A DNA stretch of 64,000 nt from an uncultured Luminiphilus sp. (GTDB lineage: Bacteria; Pseudomonadota; Gammaproteobacteria; Pseudomonadales; Halieaceae): NCBI GenBank assembly GCA_943840615.1, contig CALSVI010000017.1, positions 1 to 64,000 of the forward strand. Reading direction: 5' to 3'. Below, in pieces: positions 17,996 through 26,786 of this stretch. Both the position numbers and the translations under genes were made by a program. Position 1 is the stretch's first letter, and every line of letters starts with the position of its first letter. The notes beneath the pieces are model-generated. The model was not told where the DNA came from. It saw only the letters and a program-made list of their open reading frames with translations, and ran no database searches.

Positions 17996-18035
17996 CTCCA
18001 CAAAAATGGGCGCCTCGGCGCCCATTTTTGTGGAG
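17996..18035. terminator. bidirectional intrinsic terminator
   Basis: A perfect 19-bp inverted repeat (arms 17996-18014 and 18017-18035) with a 2-nt centre; the left arm is CTCCACAAAAATGGGCGCC. It sits between two convergent genes. In each direction the GC-rich top of the stem is followed by a T-rich run inside the distal arm (CCATTTTTG), so it can stop transcription from both sides. Confidence 0.85.
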
Positions 18036-18036
18036 A

Positions 18037-18981
18037 CTACTTCATATCCCAATGAGCGGGCCAGACCTCCAATCCATGAATCGCATTCCGGATATCCATC
18101 GTCAGATTCACTGCGGCAAGGCGTTCGCCTTTGTAGACGTCGATAAGCGATATAGTGGACGGTGAGGAGCCCGCGGCAATCAACTGCTCGTTGACGGCGC
18201 ACATGCCTCGGCCAAACCCCTGACGCGCGATACGAGAATCATCTACCCCCAAATACTGTAGGTCGGAATTATTAAATTTGGGCACAGGGATCACGACGTC
18301 TCCATTTTTCCGAGAGACAAACCTAACGACATCGGAGCCCGTGTCGTTAAACACGACGCCGTCTTTGAAGGGCTGAGCGTTATGACATCCTCGAGGTAGA
18401 CTGCAAAACTCCGTCACCGTTAGATCAGCGGAAAGCGCGAGCAGCGCCTCTGTATTAAGTCCACTAAAGTAAATCCCGTCCTCATTCACCGCCACCATAT
18501 TTAGGTGGTATGAGTTGGTGAAAGTTGGCCCGCCGCCGCTCATCGGATCAAAGGGCTGCCCCGTCCAGTGAGTCCCATTTTTTGAGAGATAAAGCCCCCA
18601 GGGAAAGGTCATTGAATTCAAATCGAAGGCGAGAACAGAGTCGAACCCCGTGGATGTCAGGAACAGCAGGTGATCCTTTCTGCATATTTCGTGGCAATGT
18701 CTAAGATACGGATTACGATAGGACCCCACCAAAGAAAAATCTGGCGCGTAACAAAACAGTTCGTCGCTTGCAGCGATCCAAATCGCATCTTCCGTAAACT
18801 CAATCCCCCTCAAACCTCGATCCCAGCCCCGACCAGTAAAATCAATATCGGTCGTATTCCAGTCGATTTTTTGCTCAACGACCTGAGCGTTAAAATCAAC
18901 GACATACACACCGCCGTGACTCTGGCCCTTCTCGGAACCTCTAACAACCGATGTGGCAACTAACTTCGGCAAGTCGGTCAT
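18037..18981 (-). CDS. conserved hypothetical, propeller-like protein linked to a sulfotransferase
   Basis: 314 residues, no signal peptide, no membrane segment. The sequence alternates short beta-like stretches with recurrent patterns such as IEFTEDAIWIAASDELFCY, HEICRKDHLLFLTSTGFDSV and HNAQPFKDGVVFNDTGSDVV, suggesting a 5- to 7-bladed beta-propeller (SMP-30/NHL-like look). Conserved-looking His residues (RHCHEIC, SYHLNMV, GCHNAQP) could bind a metal or substrate. Its start overlaps the stop of the TPR-sulfotransferase by one base (TAATG), so the two are translationally coupled and probably act on the same product. I do not recognise a named family with certainty and assign no function. Confidence 0.7.
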   Translation of the reverse strand: MTDLPKLVATSVVRGSEKGQSHGGVYVVDFNAQVVEQKIDWNTTDIDFTGRGWDRGLRGIEFTEDAIWIAASDELFCYAPDFSLVGSYRNPYLRHCHEICRKDHLLFLTSTGFDSVLAFDLNSMTFPWGLYLSKNGTHWTGQPFDPMSGGGPTFTNSYHLNMVAVNEDGIYFSGLNTEALLALSADLTVTEFCSLPRGCHNAQPFKDGVVFNDTGSDVVRFVSRKNGDVVIPVPKFNNSDLQYLGVDDSRIARQGFGRGMCAVNEQLIAAGSSPSTISLIDVYKGERLAAVNLTMDIRNAIHGLEVWPAHWDMK

Positions 18982-20975
18982 TATTGGCTTCTGGACTCTG
19001 CGGGCAACACAGGTGTGAGTGCCTGTTGCAATATCTCCAAATGTTTTTCAAAGCGACGCCAAGTGCCGACCGAGCTACTGTATATCGGCTGCCTCACCTG
19101 CTCTGAACTGGCTGTGCGCACCGCTCTTTTCGTCTCATGAAAACTGAGGCACGCCTCCTCAAAAGGGAGCCCACAAAAATCCAGTATGCGCCTGACTTGA
19201 TGCTCGAGGTCTTCCACTACCGTTTCATATTGGACTCGCAGCACCTGCCCCGGCAGCACCGTATCCCAATGACTCATCAGTTCGTGATATTCGAGGTAGA
19301 ACTCGCCCAACTCAAAAAGATCGTAGGTAAATGTCTGACCTTTCGCAAAGTGCTGTTTAAAGCAACCAAAACAACTATCCAGCGGGTCTCGGCGCGCATC
19401 AATGATTTTTGCGTTGGGCAAGATCGTTTTTATAAAACCGACGTAGGCAAAGTTATTGGGCATTTTGTCAGTAAAAAACGGCGCTTCAGCTCGATACTGT
19501 CGCGTCTGAGATAAATATTCCTCACCGAGCTCTCGGAGCTCTTCAGGCCTCATAGTCGTGATGGACTGAGGAAATACATCGCCATCTCGCGATCGGCTGA
19601 GTCCTTGCGCTATCAATGATATATCGTGAAGTTCGCTCGTCCCATCCACCTGAGAGTGGCTGGCCAGGATCTGCTCGAGCAAGGTTGAGCCGGAGCGAGG
19701 CAAACCAACGATAAAAATAGGGTCCGCGTCTGGACAGCCTCTGTTAGGAGTCGCTCCTGAAAAAAACTCCTCGCTGAATACGTTTCGCATGCGCTCATGA
19801 CCCACCTGAGTCTGAACCGGATCGTAGGCAATCGTATCTCTGTGCATTTGATTGGCTAATTCATAATGCGCAAAGGATTTATCAAATTCTTTTGCATCTT
19901 CGTAAGCTTTTGCCAAAGCAAATGCAAAGTGCACTCGGCATTCCGTAGGCAGCTTCTCATTTGCAAGCCTAGTTTCCATATTGCTGATCTCGTCCAGCGA
20001 GAAGCGAAATGTTTTTAGGTTCGCGAGGCTATAATACGTTTCGCCATAATTTGGCCTCAGCTCGATGGCACGCTTGTAAGCCTCGACGCCGGCTGTTTGG
20101 TCGCCAACCGTTTTCAACACATGCCCCAGTCCGATATGGCCTCCGGGGAGCAGTGGATCTAATTCTACTGCACGCCGGTAGGATTCGACGGCCTCATGAG
20201 GCTTGGCGGCCATAGCCAGCGCTGCCCCTAAATAATAGTGTGTGAGCGCGTTGTCAGAGTCGATAGTTAACGACTCTCGCAACACGTCCACCGCCTCCTC
20301 GTGCAAGTGCATTTCCTTGAGCACCGTTCCTAGATCGTGCCATGCAACACTGAAACCAGGCGCCATAGCCGTAATCTTTTCAAGCAGCTCTCGGGCATCC
20401 TTAAAGCATCGGGCTTTGATCGCTATACGCGCGAGAAGCAGAGCAGCATTCACATCTTGCGGGTTCTCTCTCACCAACGCTTTCGCTAAGCCCTCCGCCT
20501 CTCTGAATTGACCGCGCACAAAAAGTCTGGACGCTTCGTCCAACTTTGCCTGAAATGGAGAGAGGGCTGCGGCCTCGGCCATCACCTTCTGTGCTTGATC
20601 CGAATTGCCGGCTAACTGATAGGCTCCCGCCAATTTACTCAAAAGAGATGCATCAGCTGGCCGCAGTGAGCGGGCTTTTTCAAGATGCTGAAGTGCTTCC
20701 TCGGCTCTACCTAAATTAAGTAATGCCGTACCGAGATCGGCTTGGCCGTTAGGGTTACCAGGAGCAATTTTCACTGCTCTTTGAAGCAACGAAACCGACT
20801 CTTCGAGGTCGCCTTTCCTCGCCGTTATCGAGCCTAGTAGCGCAATGAAATTAGCGTCGCCGGGATACCGATCTACCATCTCTCGGCAGAGCGTCTCAGC
20901 GTCGTCCCGAGCGCCTTCCTTCAATAATAAAACAACTTTCTCGAACACTTGACTTGGTTGTTGCTCAGACATCAT
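18981..20975 (-). CDS. TPR-repeat sulfotransferase
   Basis: 664 residues. The first about 390 form roughly ten tetratricopeptide repeats (for example ALTHYYLGAALAMAAKPHEA, PGGHIGLGHVLKTVGDQTAG). The C-terminal part is a PAPS-dependent sulfotransferase: the 5'-phosphosulfate loop FIVGLPRSGSTLLEQIL lies near residue 420 and the 3'-phosphate motif is ARRDPLDSCFGCF. TPR domains usually present a peptide or protein partner, so sulfation of a protein, peptide or cell-surface molecule is possible; the acceptor is unknown. No signal peptide, so it is cytoplasmic. Coupled to the downstream propeller-like gene and convergent with a TonB receptor. Confidence 0.88.
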   Translation of the reverse strand: MMSEQQPSQVFEKVVLLLKEGARDDAETLCREMVDRYPGDANFIALLGSITARKGDLEESVSLLQRAVKIAPGNPNGQADLGTALLNLGRAEEALQHLEKARSLRPADASLLSKLAGAYQLAGNSDQAQKVMAEAAALSPFQAKLDEASRLFVRGQFREAEGLAKALVRENPQDVNAALLLARIAIKARCFKDARELLEKITAMAPGFSVAWHDLGTVLKEMHLHEEAVDVLRESLTIDSDNALTHYYLGAALAMAAKPHEAVESYRRAVELDPLLPGGHIGLGHVLKTVGDQTAGVEAYKRAIELRPNYGETYYSLANLKTFRFSLDEISNMETRLANEKLPTECRVHFAFALAKAYEDAKEFDKSFAHYELANQMHRDTIAYDPVQTQVGHERMRNVFSEEFFSGATPNRGCPDADPIFIVGLPRSGSTLLEQILASHSQVDGTSELHDISLIAQGLSRSRDGDVFPQSITTMRPEELRELGEEYLSQTRQYRAEAPFFTDKMPNNFAYVGFIKTILPNAKIIDARRDPLDSCFGCFKQHFAKGQTFTYDLFELGEFYLEYHELMSHWDTVLPGQVLRVQYETVVEDLEHQVRRILDFCGLPFEEACLSFHETKRAVRTASSEQVRQPIYSSSVGTWRRFEKHLEILQQALTPVLPAESRSQ

Positions 20976-21131
20976 TTAGCTATCGCATATAGATTTTGAC
21001 CAGGTAGATCAAGAAGTTTGCCAGATTTCCGCCCAGTCCACACGCTAACAGATTGCCATCCCCCTTTTTCGATGCGACAGTGTGTGAGGGACCTCGAAGC
21101 CATTAAACCTGCAGGATACCGGAGACGTATT

Positions 21132-22299
21132 TTGGACCATGCTGAATTAACCGCGGCTTCCTCCAGCAATCCTTTCGATGCAAGGGGCCCATTCTTACTG
21201 AGCCTTTTCATGACACTGGTCGGCTACAGCGTTCTCGTGGCGCTGCCCGCTATTAATAGTGCATGGGTCGATCAGCTGGGCTTCAGCGAGGTACAGGTCA
21301 ACCGCGTTGCCTCGGCTGATTTGTTGGGCCTGTTTATCGGGGCGGTGCTCACTAGCCTGCTCATCCGAACCTGGAACAGACAAACGCTAACCTATTTAGG
21401 GATTAGCTTTAGCGATCGCGGCCAATGGCCTTTGCACTCAGTATGTCGACTATCAGACGACGCTAGTGCTGCGCCTCGTGGCTGGGCTGGGAGCGGGTTT
21501 ATACACCGCCGTCGCGGTGGCAGGGCTCGGCGCGCACTCCAAGCCGCGCGAGGCGTTCAATTGGATGTTGCTGGCATTTGCCATCTCGCAATTTTTAGAG
21601 CTGCAGCTCATTCCGCACCTGAGCATGAACGGTGTCTATCTCTTTTTTATCGCCACCTATGTCGTCACGCTGCCCTTTGTGCGATTGATTCCGAAGACCA
21701 GCGCCCCAATGCCTATACCCGAAGCATCAAGCGAGACGCAGAGACCTCCCCTTCTGGCTTGGGTTGGCATTGGCGCGATCGTGATCGCCTACATCAACAT
21801 TGGCGCCTACTGGTCCAATATCGAACTGGCAGCCGAAGCGGCAGGGCTTGGCGGAGATTGGTCAGCACAAGTCATTGCTTGGAGTGTCTTGCTCTCTTTT
21901 GTGGGTTGCTTCGCCGCGATGTGGATCCTAAAACGCTTCGACCACGATCGACCGCTGCTATTTACTTTCTGCCTCATGGTAATGGCTGTCGGACTATTGG
22001 CGGTAGAAATCACCGCGGCGCTGTTCGTATTCAGCGTTGCAATGTTCAATTTCCTCTGGATTTTCATCGATGTGTACCAGATGGGTGGCGTTTCTGTCGC
22101 TGACCGATCGGGGAGTGCCGCCGCCTTTATTCCCGGTGCTCAGGGACTTGGGCAGACAGTGGGTCCTTTTGCTGCATCGATCATGCTCGAGCTCGGCTGG
22201 GGGTTTGATGGCGTCTTCGTTCTGTGTGCCATCGCCTCGGCGGGTGCCTTGGTGATTTACACCCTCATTTATCTGAAATATCGGCATCAAGCCGGGTGA
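21132..22299 (+). CDS. MFS permease, one frameshift
   Basis: Two overlapping track ORFs join into one 12-helix major-facilitator protein of about 390 residues: GPFLLSLFMTLVGYSVLVAL ... LLGLFIGAVLTSLLIRTW in the first frame, then LRLVAGLGAGLYTAVAVAG to ALVIYTLIYLKYRHQAG in the second. Removing one T from TTT at about 21408-21410 gives continuous YLGIS-LAIAANGLCTQYVDYQTTL. The start is uncertain: TTG 21132 has GGAG seven nt upstream, while the track start is 21018. Substrate unknown. The amidohydrolase begins immediately downstream, so the permease may import its substrate. Confidence 0.7.
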
Positions 22300-22377
22300 G
22301 CCGATCCGAGGCCCTACCCGCGATGAACCCGATACCGCTCTCAGCGCTACCTGGGCCTTAAGGCTGTCGCGCTGGCA

Positions 22378-23700
22378 TTGCTGGCGATATCTGGCTGTCA
22401 CGACCTGTCAACCTCGATGCCCACTCCTATCGCATCTTCGACGCAGAACGGTGATGCAATCGTGCGCTGTGGCGTGCTAATAAACGGCCTATCAGACGAA
22501 CCTTTGCTGGATCAACAGATCACGGTGAACGCCGGTCGTATCGCGGCCGTAGAAGCTTTTGATCAGTCCTCGAGCGCGCCACAGTCGCCAGCTTTTCATC
22601 AACCTGACTGATTTCACCTGCCTGCCCGGACTGATCAACACCCATGTGCACTTTGACGGCAATCCTGAAGACTCGGTGGATTACAGTATTTATGCCCGAA
22701 GGACAGCGGACGAAACGCTGCAATTAGTGCTCGAAAACGCGAAAACTACGCTGCTCACGGGTTTCACCACGGTGCGCCATGTAGGCGCCTGGTTTCCCGA
22801 TGCCGTCTACCGGGCCCGGTCGCTGATCGAACGAGGCGAGGCGCTCGGCCCCCGAATCCAGACCGCAGGTCCCTATCTGACCATTCCTGGCGGCGGCGGC
22901 GATCTCACCTTTCCAGAAATCCCAACGGCACAAATCCCTCCCGAATCACAGCAGGGTATAGCCAGCACCCCGGAAGAATTTGCGGCGCGGGCGGAAGCAG
23001 CCATTCTGGCTGGCGCAGACTTTCTGAAGATCATTGCCTCAGGCGCGGTTTTTTCTATTGGCACCGAGCCCGGAGCCCCGGAGATGTCACAAGCTGATAT
23101 TGAAGCCGTGGTCGCAGTCGCTCAAGCCTACGGCAAGACAAGTCACGGCGCATGTCCACAGTGACCAATCTGGACAGGACGCGATCCTCGCCGGGGTCGA
23201 CTCGCTGGAGCACGCTTCTCTTTTGGAAGACAGCACTATTGATCTCGCACTGAGCGCGGAGTGGCGTTCTCAATGGATGTCTATAACGGGACCTATACCG
23301 ATACCATTGGTCGTGAACAGGGCTATCCCGAGTATTTCTGCAGCGCAATACCGAGACGACAGAAGCTCAGCGGGTCGTTTTTGAAAAGGCATACAAGAAG
23401 GGTGTGACGCTGCTTTACGGGACCGACGCGGCGGTGCTGCCTCACGATATGGGTGGTTGGCAGTTCGCCATCATGGTCGAACGCGGCATGACACCGATGG
23501 AAGCCATTCAGTCGGCCACCTCTAGTCGCGCGGCGCATATGGGTCTGGCCGATGAAGTGGGAGCCATTGTTCCCGGCAGAAGCGCCGATCTGATTGCGAT
23601 TCAGGGCGATCCGCTTAAAGACAGCAAGGCCCTGCGCCAAGTTGACGTAGTGATGAAAGCCGGCACGGTCGTAAAATCACCCGAGTCTTTCGACCATTAG
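22378..23700 (+). CDS. amidohydrolase (imidazolonepropionase/Xaa-Pro dipeptidase-like lipoprotein), at least four frameshifts
   Basis: Pieces in three frames assemble into one metal-dependent hydrolase of about 440 residues. Order: lipoprotein signal (VALALLAISGC), N-terminal strand region ending GRIAAVEAF, metal motif LPGLINTHVHFDG, GFTTVRHVGAWFPDAVY, the carboxylated-lysine region ADFLKIIASGAV, VTAHVHSDQSGQDAILAG, DSLEHASLLED, the metal Asp in LLYGTDAAVLPHD, and GAIVPGRSADLIAIQGDPL. Breaks are near 22575-22600, 23138 (extra A), 23258 (missing base) and 23335 (T-run). The start is unclear; the signal frame is open from a TGA near 22325 and TTG 22378 lies inside it. Family members cleave C-N bonds in dipeptides or cyclic amides. 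Probable export and outer-membrane anchoring. Confidence 0.75.
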
Positions 23701-23763
23701 GTTGAACCGCCGGCGTGACTTCGCCATCATCTACACTCTCACTGACCACCTGAATGGCATACC

Positions 23764-24321
23764 ATGGATATTGGCGTACCCATCAAAGATCTCGGCCCTT
23801 ACGATATCGCACCGCTGAAAGCCAAGATTCTTGGACTTCCTCGAAGAGGCCTGGTGGGGAAATCAGTTCCGTCAACTCGAGTACGAGGTTCACCAGCACA
23901 CCCAATCAATCGTGCTGGTGTTCACCGATGGCGAGGGTTGGCCCAATATTGAGGTGTCCAAGGACCAGGGCTGGGATCTCCTTGCGACGAGGCCGTGCCG
24001 CTCATGCACAAAATTTTAGAGGACCACTACCCCCCCGGTGGCACAATCATTCGCGCTATGGCAGCCCGACTCGAGGCAGGTGGCGTTATCAAGCCCCATA
24101 CCGACAAGCATCCCTCCTTTCACCACGGGCACCGCATCCATATTCCCATTTACACCAATCCGAGGGTGCGATTCATGATCGACGGTCGGCCTCAAAAAAT
24201 GCCCATCGGTCACGTATACGAAATCAATAATCAGAAACAACACAGTGTGATGAACAAGGGCAACGAAGGCCGGATTAACTTCATTTTTGACTATATTCCA
24301 CCATCGAAGATCCAGCGCTAA
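23764..24321 (+). CDS. aspartyl/asparaginyl beta-hydroxylase-like Fe(II)/2-oxoglutarate oxygenase, two frameshifts
   Basis: Segments MDIGVPIKDLGPYDIAPLKA, FLEEAWWGNQFRQLEYEVHQ ... NIEVSKDQGWDL, and DEAVPLMHKILEDHYPPGGT to the end combine to about 185 residues. The C-terminal half has the oxygenase core: IKPHTDKHPSFHHGHRIHIP with the likely H-x-D iron ligands, RFMIDGRPQKMPIGHVYEIN with an acceptor fold, and the distal His in KQHSVMN. Breaks fall near 23830 and 23982. These enzymes hydroxylate Asp or Asn in proteins or small molecules. Same strand as the amidohydrolase, 63 nt behind it. Confidence 0.72.
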
Positions 24322-24360
24322 GACATCTCAGCGAAGCCTCTTTACAGCAGGGCGGCTTTT

Positions 24361-25023
24361 CTAGCAAATATGGTGCGGGAAAGCACGACGTAAAAAGTCG
24401 CGTGCTACGGCTCTGGCGCGTCGTTTGGTGAGCTCTCGGGGCGTCACCAAGAGGCCCAAATGCAGGCCATCAATCAGTGCGGAATAGCCCGTCGCCAGTT
24501 CGCGCGCCTCGACTCCCTGGTATTGCCCCTCGTGAATTATTTCAGCGAACAACGCTTCCAACTTTTGTGCGGCGAGTCGGTCCACCGTGGATACGATCTT
24601 TTGGTATACCGGGCGGGCGCCCGCCTCCCCGTAATAGGCAAACCAGACCGACATTTTCTGGCGTTGGGTCACGCCGCGACCGAGCTGAAAATCGAGCAAC
24701 GCGTCCAATCTGTGGCCCAAATCAGGCATCTCAGACCCTTCCATAATCTCGATCTGACCACCGTGATATTCCTCAGCGACAAAGCGGAGCGTCTCTTTCA
24801 GTAGATTGTCTTTGCTCTGAAAATGAAGATTAGCGATGCCCACGCTGAGACCCGCCTCGCTGGTCACCATCTGCATCGTGACCTTTGAGAGCCCGTGTTG
24901 GGCGATGCAGCGAATAGTGGCGTCGATCAACTGCTGACGGCGCTCCGCTCTGGGGCGGATCTGACGCCGCTTGCCGGCGGCCTGAGGCGGCTCCTCCGTC
25001 ACCACGCCTGATGCGTCACTCAT
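24361..25023 (-). CDS. TetR/BetI-type transcriptional repressor
   Basis: About 220 residues. The N-terminal HTH (RRQQLIDATIRCIAQHGLSK ... GLSVGIANLHFQSKDNLL, about residues 27-75) and the C-terminal ligand domain with WFAYYGEAGARPVYQKI, ALIDGLHLGLLV closely resemble BetI, the choline-responsive repressor. ATG 25023 (MSDASG) is preferred to the longer track start. It is divergent from the FAD-oxidoreductase operon. A 24-bp palindrome lies between them and its own promoter is visible, so it should repress both directions. The ligand may be a choline/betaine-like compound (inference from family). Confidence 0.87.
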   Translation of the reverse strand: MSDASGVVTEEPPQAAGKRRQIRPRAERRQQLIDATIRCIAQHGLSKVTMQMVTSEAGLSVGIANLHFQSKDNLLKETLRFVAEEYHGGQIEIMEGSEMPDLGHRLDALLDFQLGRGVTQRQKMSVWFAYYGEAGARPVYQKIVSTVDRLAAQKLEALFAEIIHEGQYQGVEARELATGYSALIDGLHLGLLVTPRELTKRRARAVARDFLRRAFPHHIC

Positions 25024-25051
25024 GCCTTTGCTCTTCAACAAAACAGGCTTG

Positions 25052-25080
25052 AGTCTAAAGATTTGCCACTGAAGTCTCAA
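25052..25080 (-). promoter_or_regulatory. promoter of the BetI-like repressor gene
   Basis: On the minus strand TTGAGA (25080-25075), a 17-nt spacer and TAGACT (25057-25052) match the sigma-70 consensus at five and four positions. This gives a short leader to ATG 25023. The palindromic operator abuts the -35 box. Confidence 0.6.
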
Positions 25081-25083
25081 CGA

Positions 25084-25107
25084 CAGAATGAATAATCATT
25101 CATTCTG
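25084..25107. promoter_or_regulatory. palindromic operator for the BetI-like repressor
   Basis: Perfect 10-bp arms CAGAATGAAT and ATTCATTCTG separated by AATC. It sits in the divergent spacer, 4 nt upstream of the repressor's -35 box and about 60 nt before the FAD-oxidoreductase start. Length, symmetry and position are typical of a TetR-family binding site. Confidence 0.75.
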
Positions 25108-25169
25108 GGTGGACGCTCACCCGCGATCATGGCAATATTTCAGTCCGTTTCGACTCACCGGAGAGTGCA

Positions 25170-26786
25170 GTGAACCAATACGACGCCATTGTAATTGGTG
25201 CAGGCCACAACGGCCTGACCAACGGCGCTTATCTCGCCAAGGCAGGGCTCAAAGTCGCTGTGCTGGAGCGCAACCCATACATCGGCGGCGCGACCGTCAG
25301 CCGGGAGCTCCACAAAGGTTGGTGGTATTCGAATTGCTCTTATGTCTCGAGTTTGCTCCGACCTGAAATTACCCGGGATCTCGAGTTGCCGCGCCATGGG
25401 TTACAAGTGGTCTCATTCGGTGGTGGCGCCACTTTTATGCGAAATGGCGACCACTTTGGCAACTACAGCGATCACGATCGTCACTACCGAGAAATGGCGC
25501 GACACTCCAAACGCGATGCCAACGCCTACGACCGCTATGCCGCTGATACCAGCCTGCAGACCAAACTGATTCGGCCCTACCTCATGCGGACGCCGCCAGA
25601 CCCGACTTCGATGAAGCCTCGTGATCTGCGCGATCTGCTTGAGTTTGCGCGCTCCTTTATGGATTTAGGCGAAGAAAAACTGCTCGATACGATCAAGTTC
25701 TGGACGGCGAGCGTCGGCGACTATCTGCACGAATATTTCGAAACCGATGTCATCAAAGCGCACATGGCCGGCAGCGGGATCATTGGTACCGCACTGGGTG
25801 TCTACTCTCCCGGTACCGCCTATGTGCTGCTTCATCACTATATGGGTGATGTCGATGGCAATGTCGGCGCCTGGGGCTTCGCCCGCGGCGGGATGGGCGC
25901 CATTGCCGACGCGCTATCAAAGGCGTTTCAGTCTTATGGTGGCGAGATTATCTGTGACGCGAATGTGGATGAAATCATTGTTAAAAACGGCCAGGCGGCC
26001 GGCGTCGCGCTGAAGGACGGCACCGAGTACCGAGCGCCAGTCGTGGTGTCCAATCTTGATCCAAAGCGTACCTTCCTCGACATCACCAACCCGTCGGATT
26101 TGCCCAAAGACGTGCTGAAAAAGGCGCGTAATTTCAAGATCAGAGGCTCTTCGGGAAAGCTGAATATCGCACTGGATGGCTTGCCCGTATTCAATGGCCT
26201 TGATCCCCGCAACCGGCTGATGGCCGGTGACCTTCACTTCAGCGATTCACTTGAGCGCCAGGAACGAGCCTACGACGACTGGAAAGCGGGAACGTGGTCT
26301 AAAGATCCTTACCTCGACATGATGATCCCTTCGCTGACTGATCCGACCATGGCACCGCCAGGCAAGCACATGATGTCAGTCTTTGTGCAGTATGCACCGC
26401 CAAAAGTCGAAGGCCGAGAGTGGACTGATGAAGATAAAGACGGCTTCGAGAAATCTGTCATTGACCAGATCTCCAACTACAGCCCCAACTTCCGGGATCT
26501 CATTCTTCACTGCGAGACGCGAACACCGCGGGAGATTGAAGCGGAGGTCGGACTGACAGAAGGCAATATCTTTATGGGCGAGCTCACCTTCGACCAATTG
26601 CTCTTCAATCGTCCCTTCCCCGGATATGCCCAATATCGATCACCCATTAAGGGCATGTATATGTGCAGTTCTGGTACGCACCCCGGAGGCGGCGTGATGG
26701 CCGCGCCGGGAGCCAATGCAGCGCGCGAAATTCTGGCCGATTTAAAACGGCCCAACACCGTACCGGGAGGCTATGCTGATGACTGA
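25170..26786 (+). CDS. phytoene-desaturase/PYROXD2-like FAD oxidoreductase 1
   Basis: 538 residues, GTG start behind CGGAGAG. N-terminal dinucleotide motif VIGAGHNGLTNGAYLAKAGLKV (GxGxxG) followed by VLERNPYIGGATVSREL identifies the CrtI/PYROXD2 branch of flavin amine- and desaturase-like enzymes. A substrate-domain stretch YSPGTAYVLLHHYMG and the C-terminal FAD motif YMCSSGTHPGGGVMAAPGAN complete the family pattern. No carotenoid genes are near, so carotenoid synthesis is unlikely. In this context oxidation of an amine, alcohol or C-N bond is inferred. The following paralogue starts within its last codons (overlap), so both are co-translated and may form a heterodimer. Confidence 0.85.
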   Translation: MNQYDAIVIGAGHNGLTNGAYLAKAGLKVAVLERNPYIGGATVSRELHKGWWYSNCSYVSSLLRPEITRDLELPRHGLQVVSFGGGATFMRNGDHFGNYSDHDRHYREMARHSKRDANAYDRYAADTSLQTKLIRPYLMRTPPDPTSMKPRDLRDLLEFARSFMDLGEEKLLDTIKFWTASVGDYLHEYFETDVIKAHMAGSGIIGTALGVYSPGTAYVLLHHYMGDVDGNVGAWGFARGGMGAIADALSKAFQSYGGEIICDANVDEIIVKNGQAAGVALKDGTEYRAPVVVSNLDPKRTFLDITNPSDLPKDVLKKARNFKIRGSSGKLNIALDGLPVFNGLDPRNRLMAGDLHFSDSLERQERAYDDWKAGTWSKDPYLDMMIPSLTDPTMAPPGKHMMSVFVQYAPPKVEGREWTDEDKDGFEKSVIDQISNYSPNFRDLILHCETRTPREIEAEVGLTEGNIFMGELTFDQLLFNRPFPGYAQYRSPIKGMYMCSSGTHPGGGVMAAPGANAAREILADLKRPNTVPGGYADD

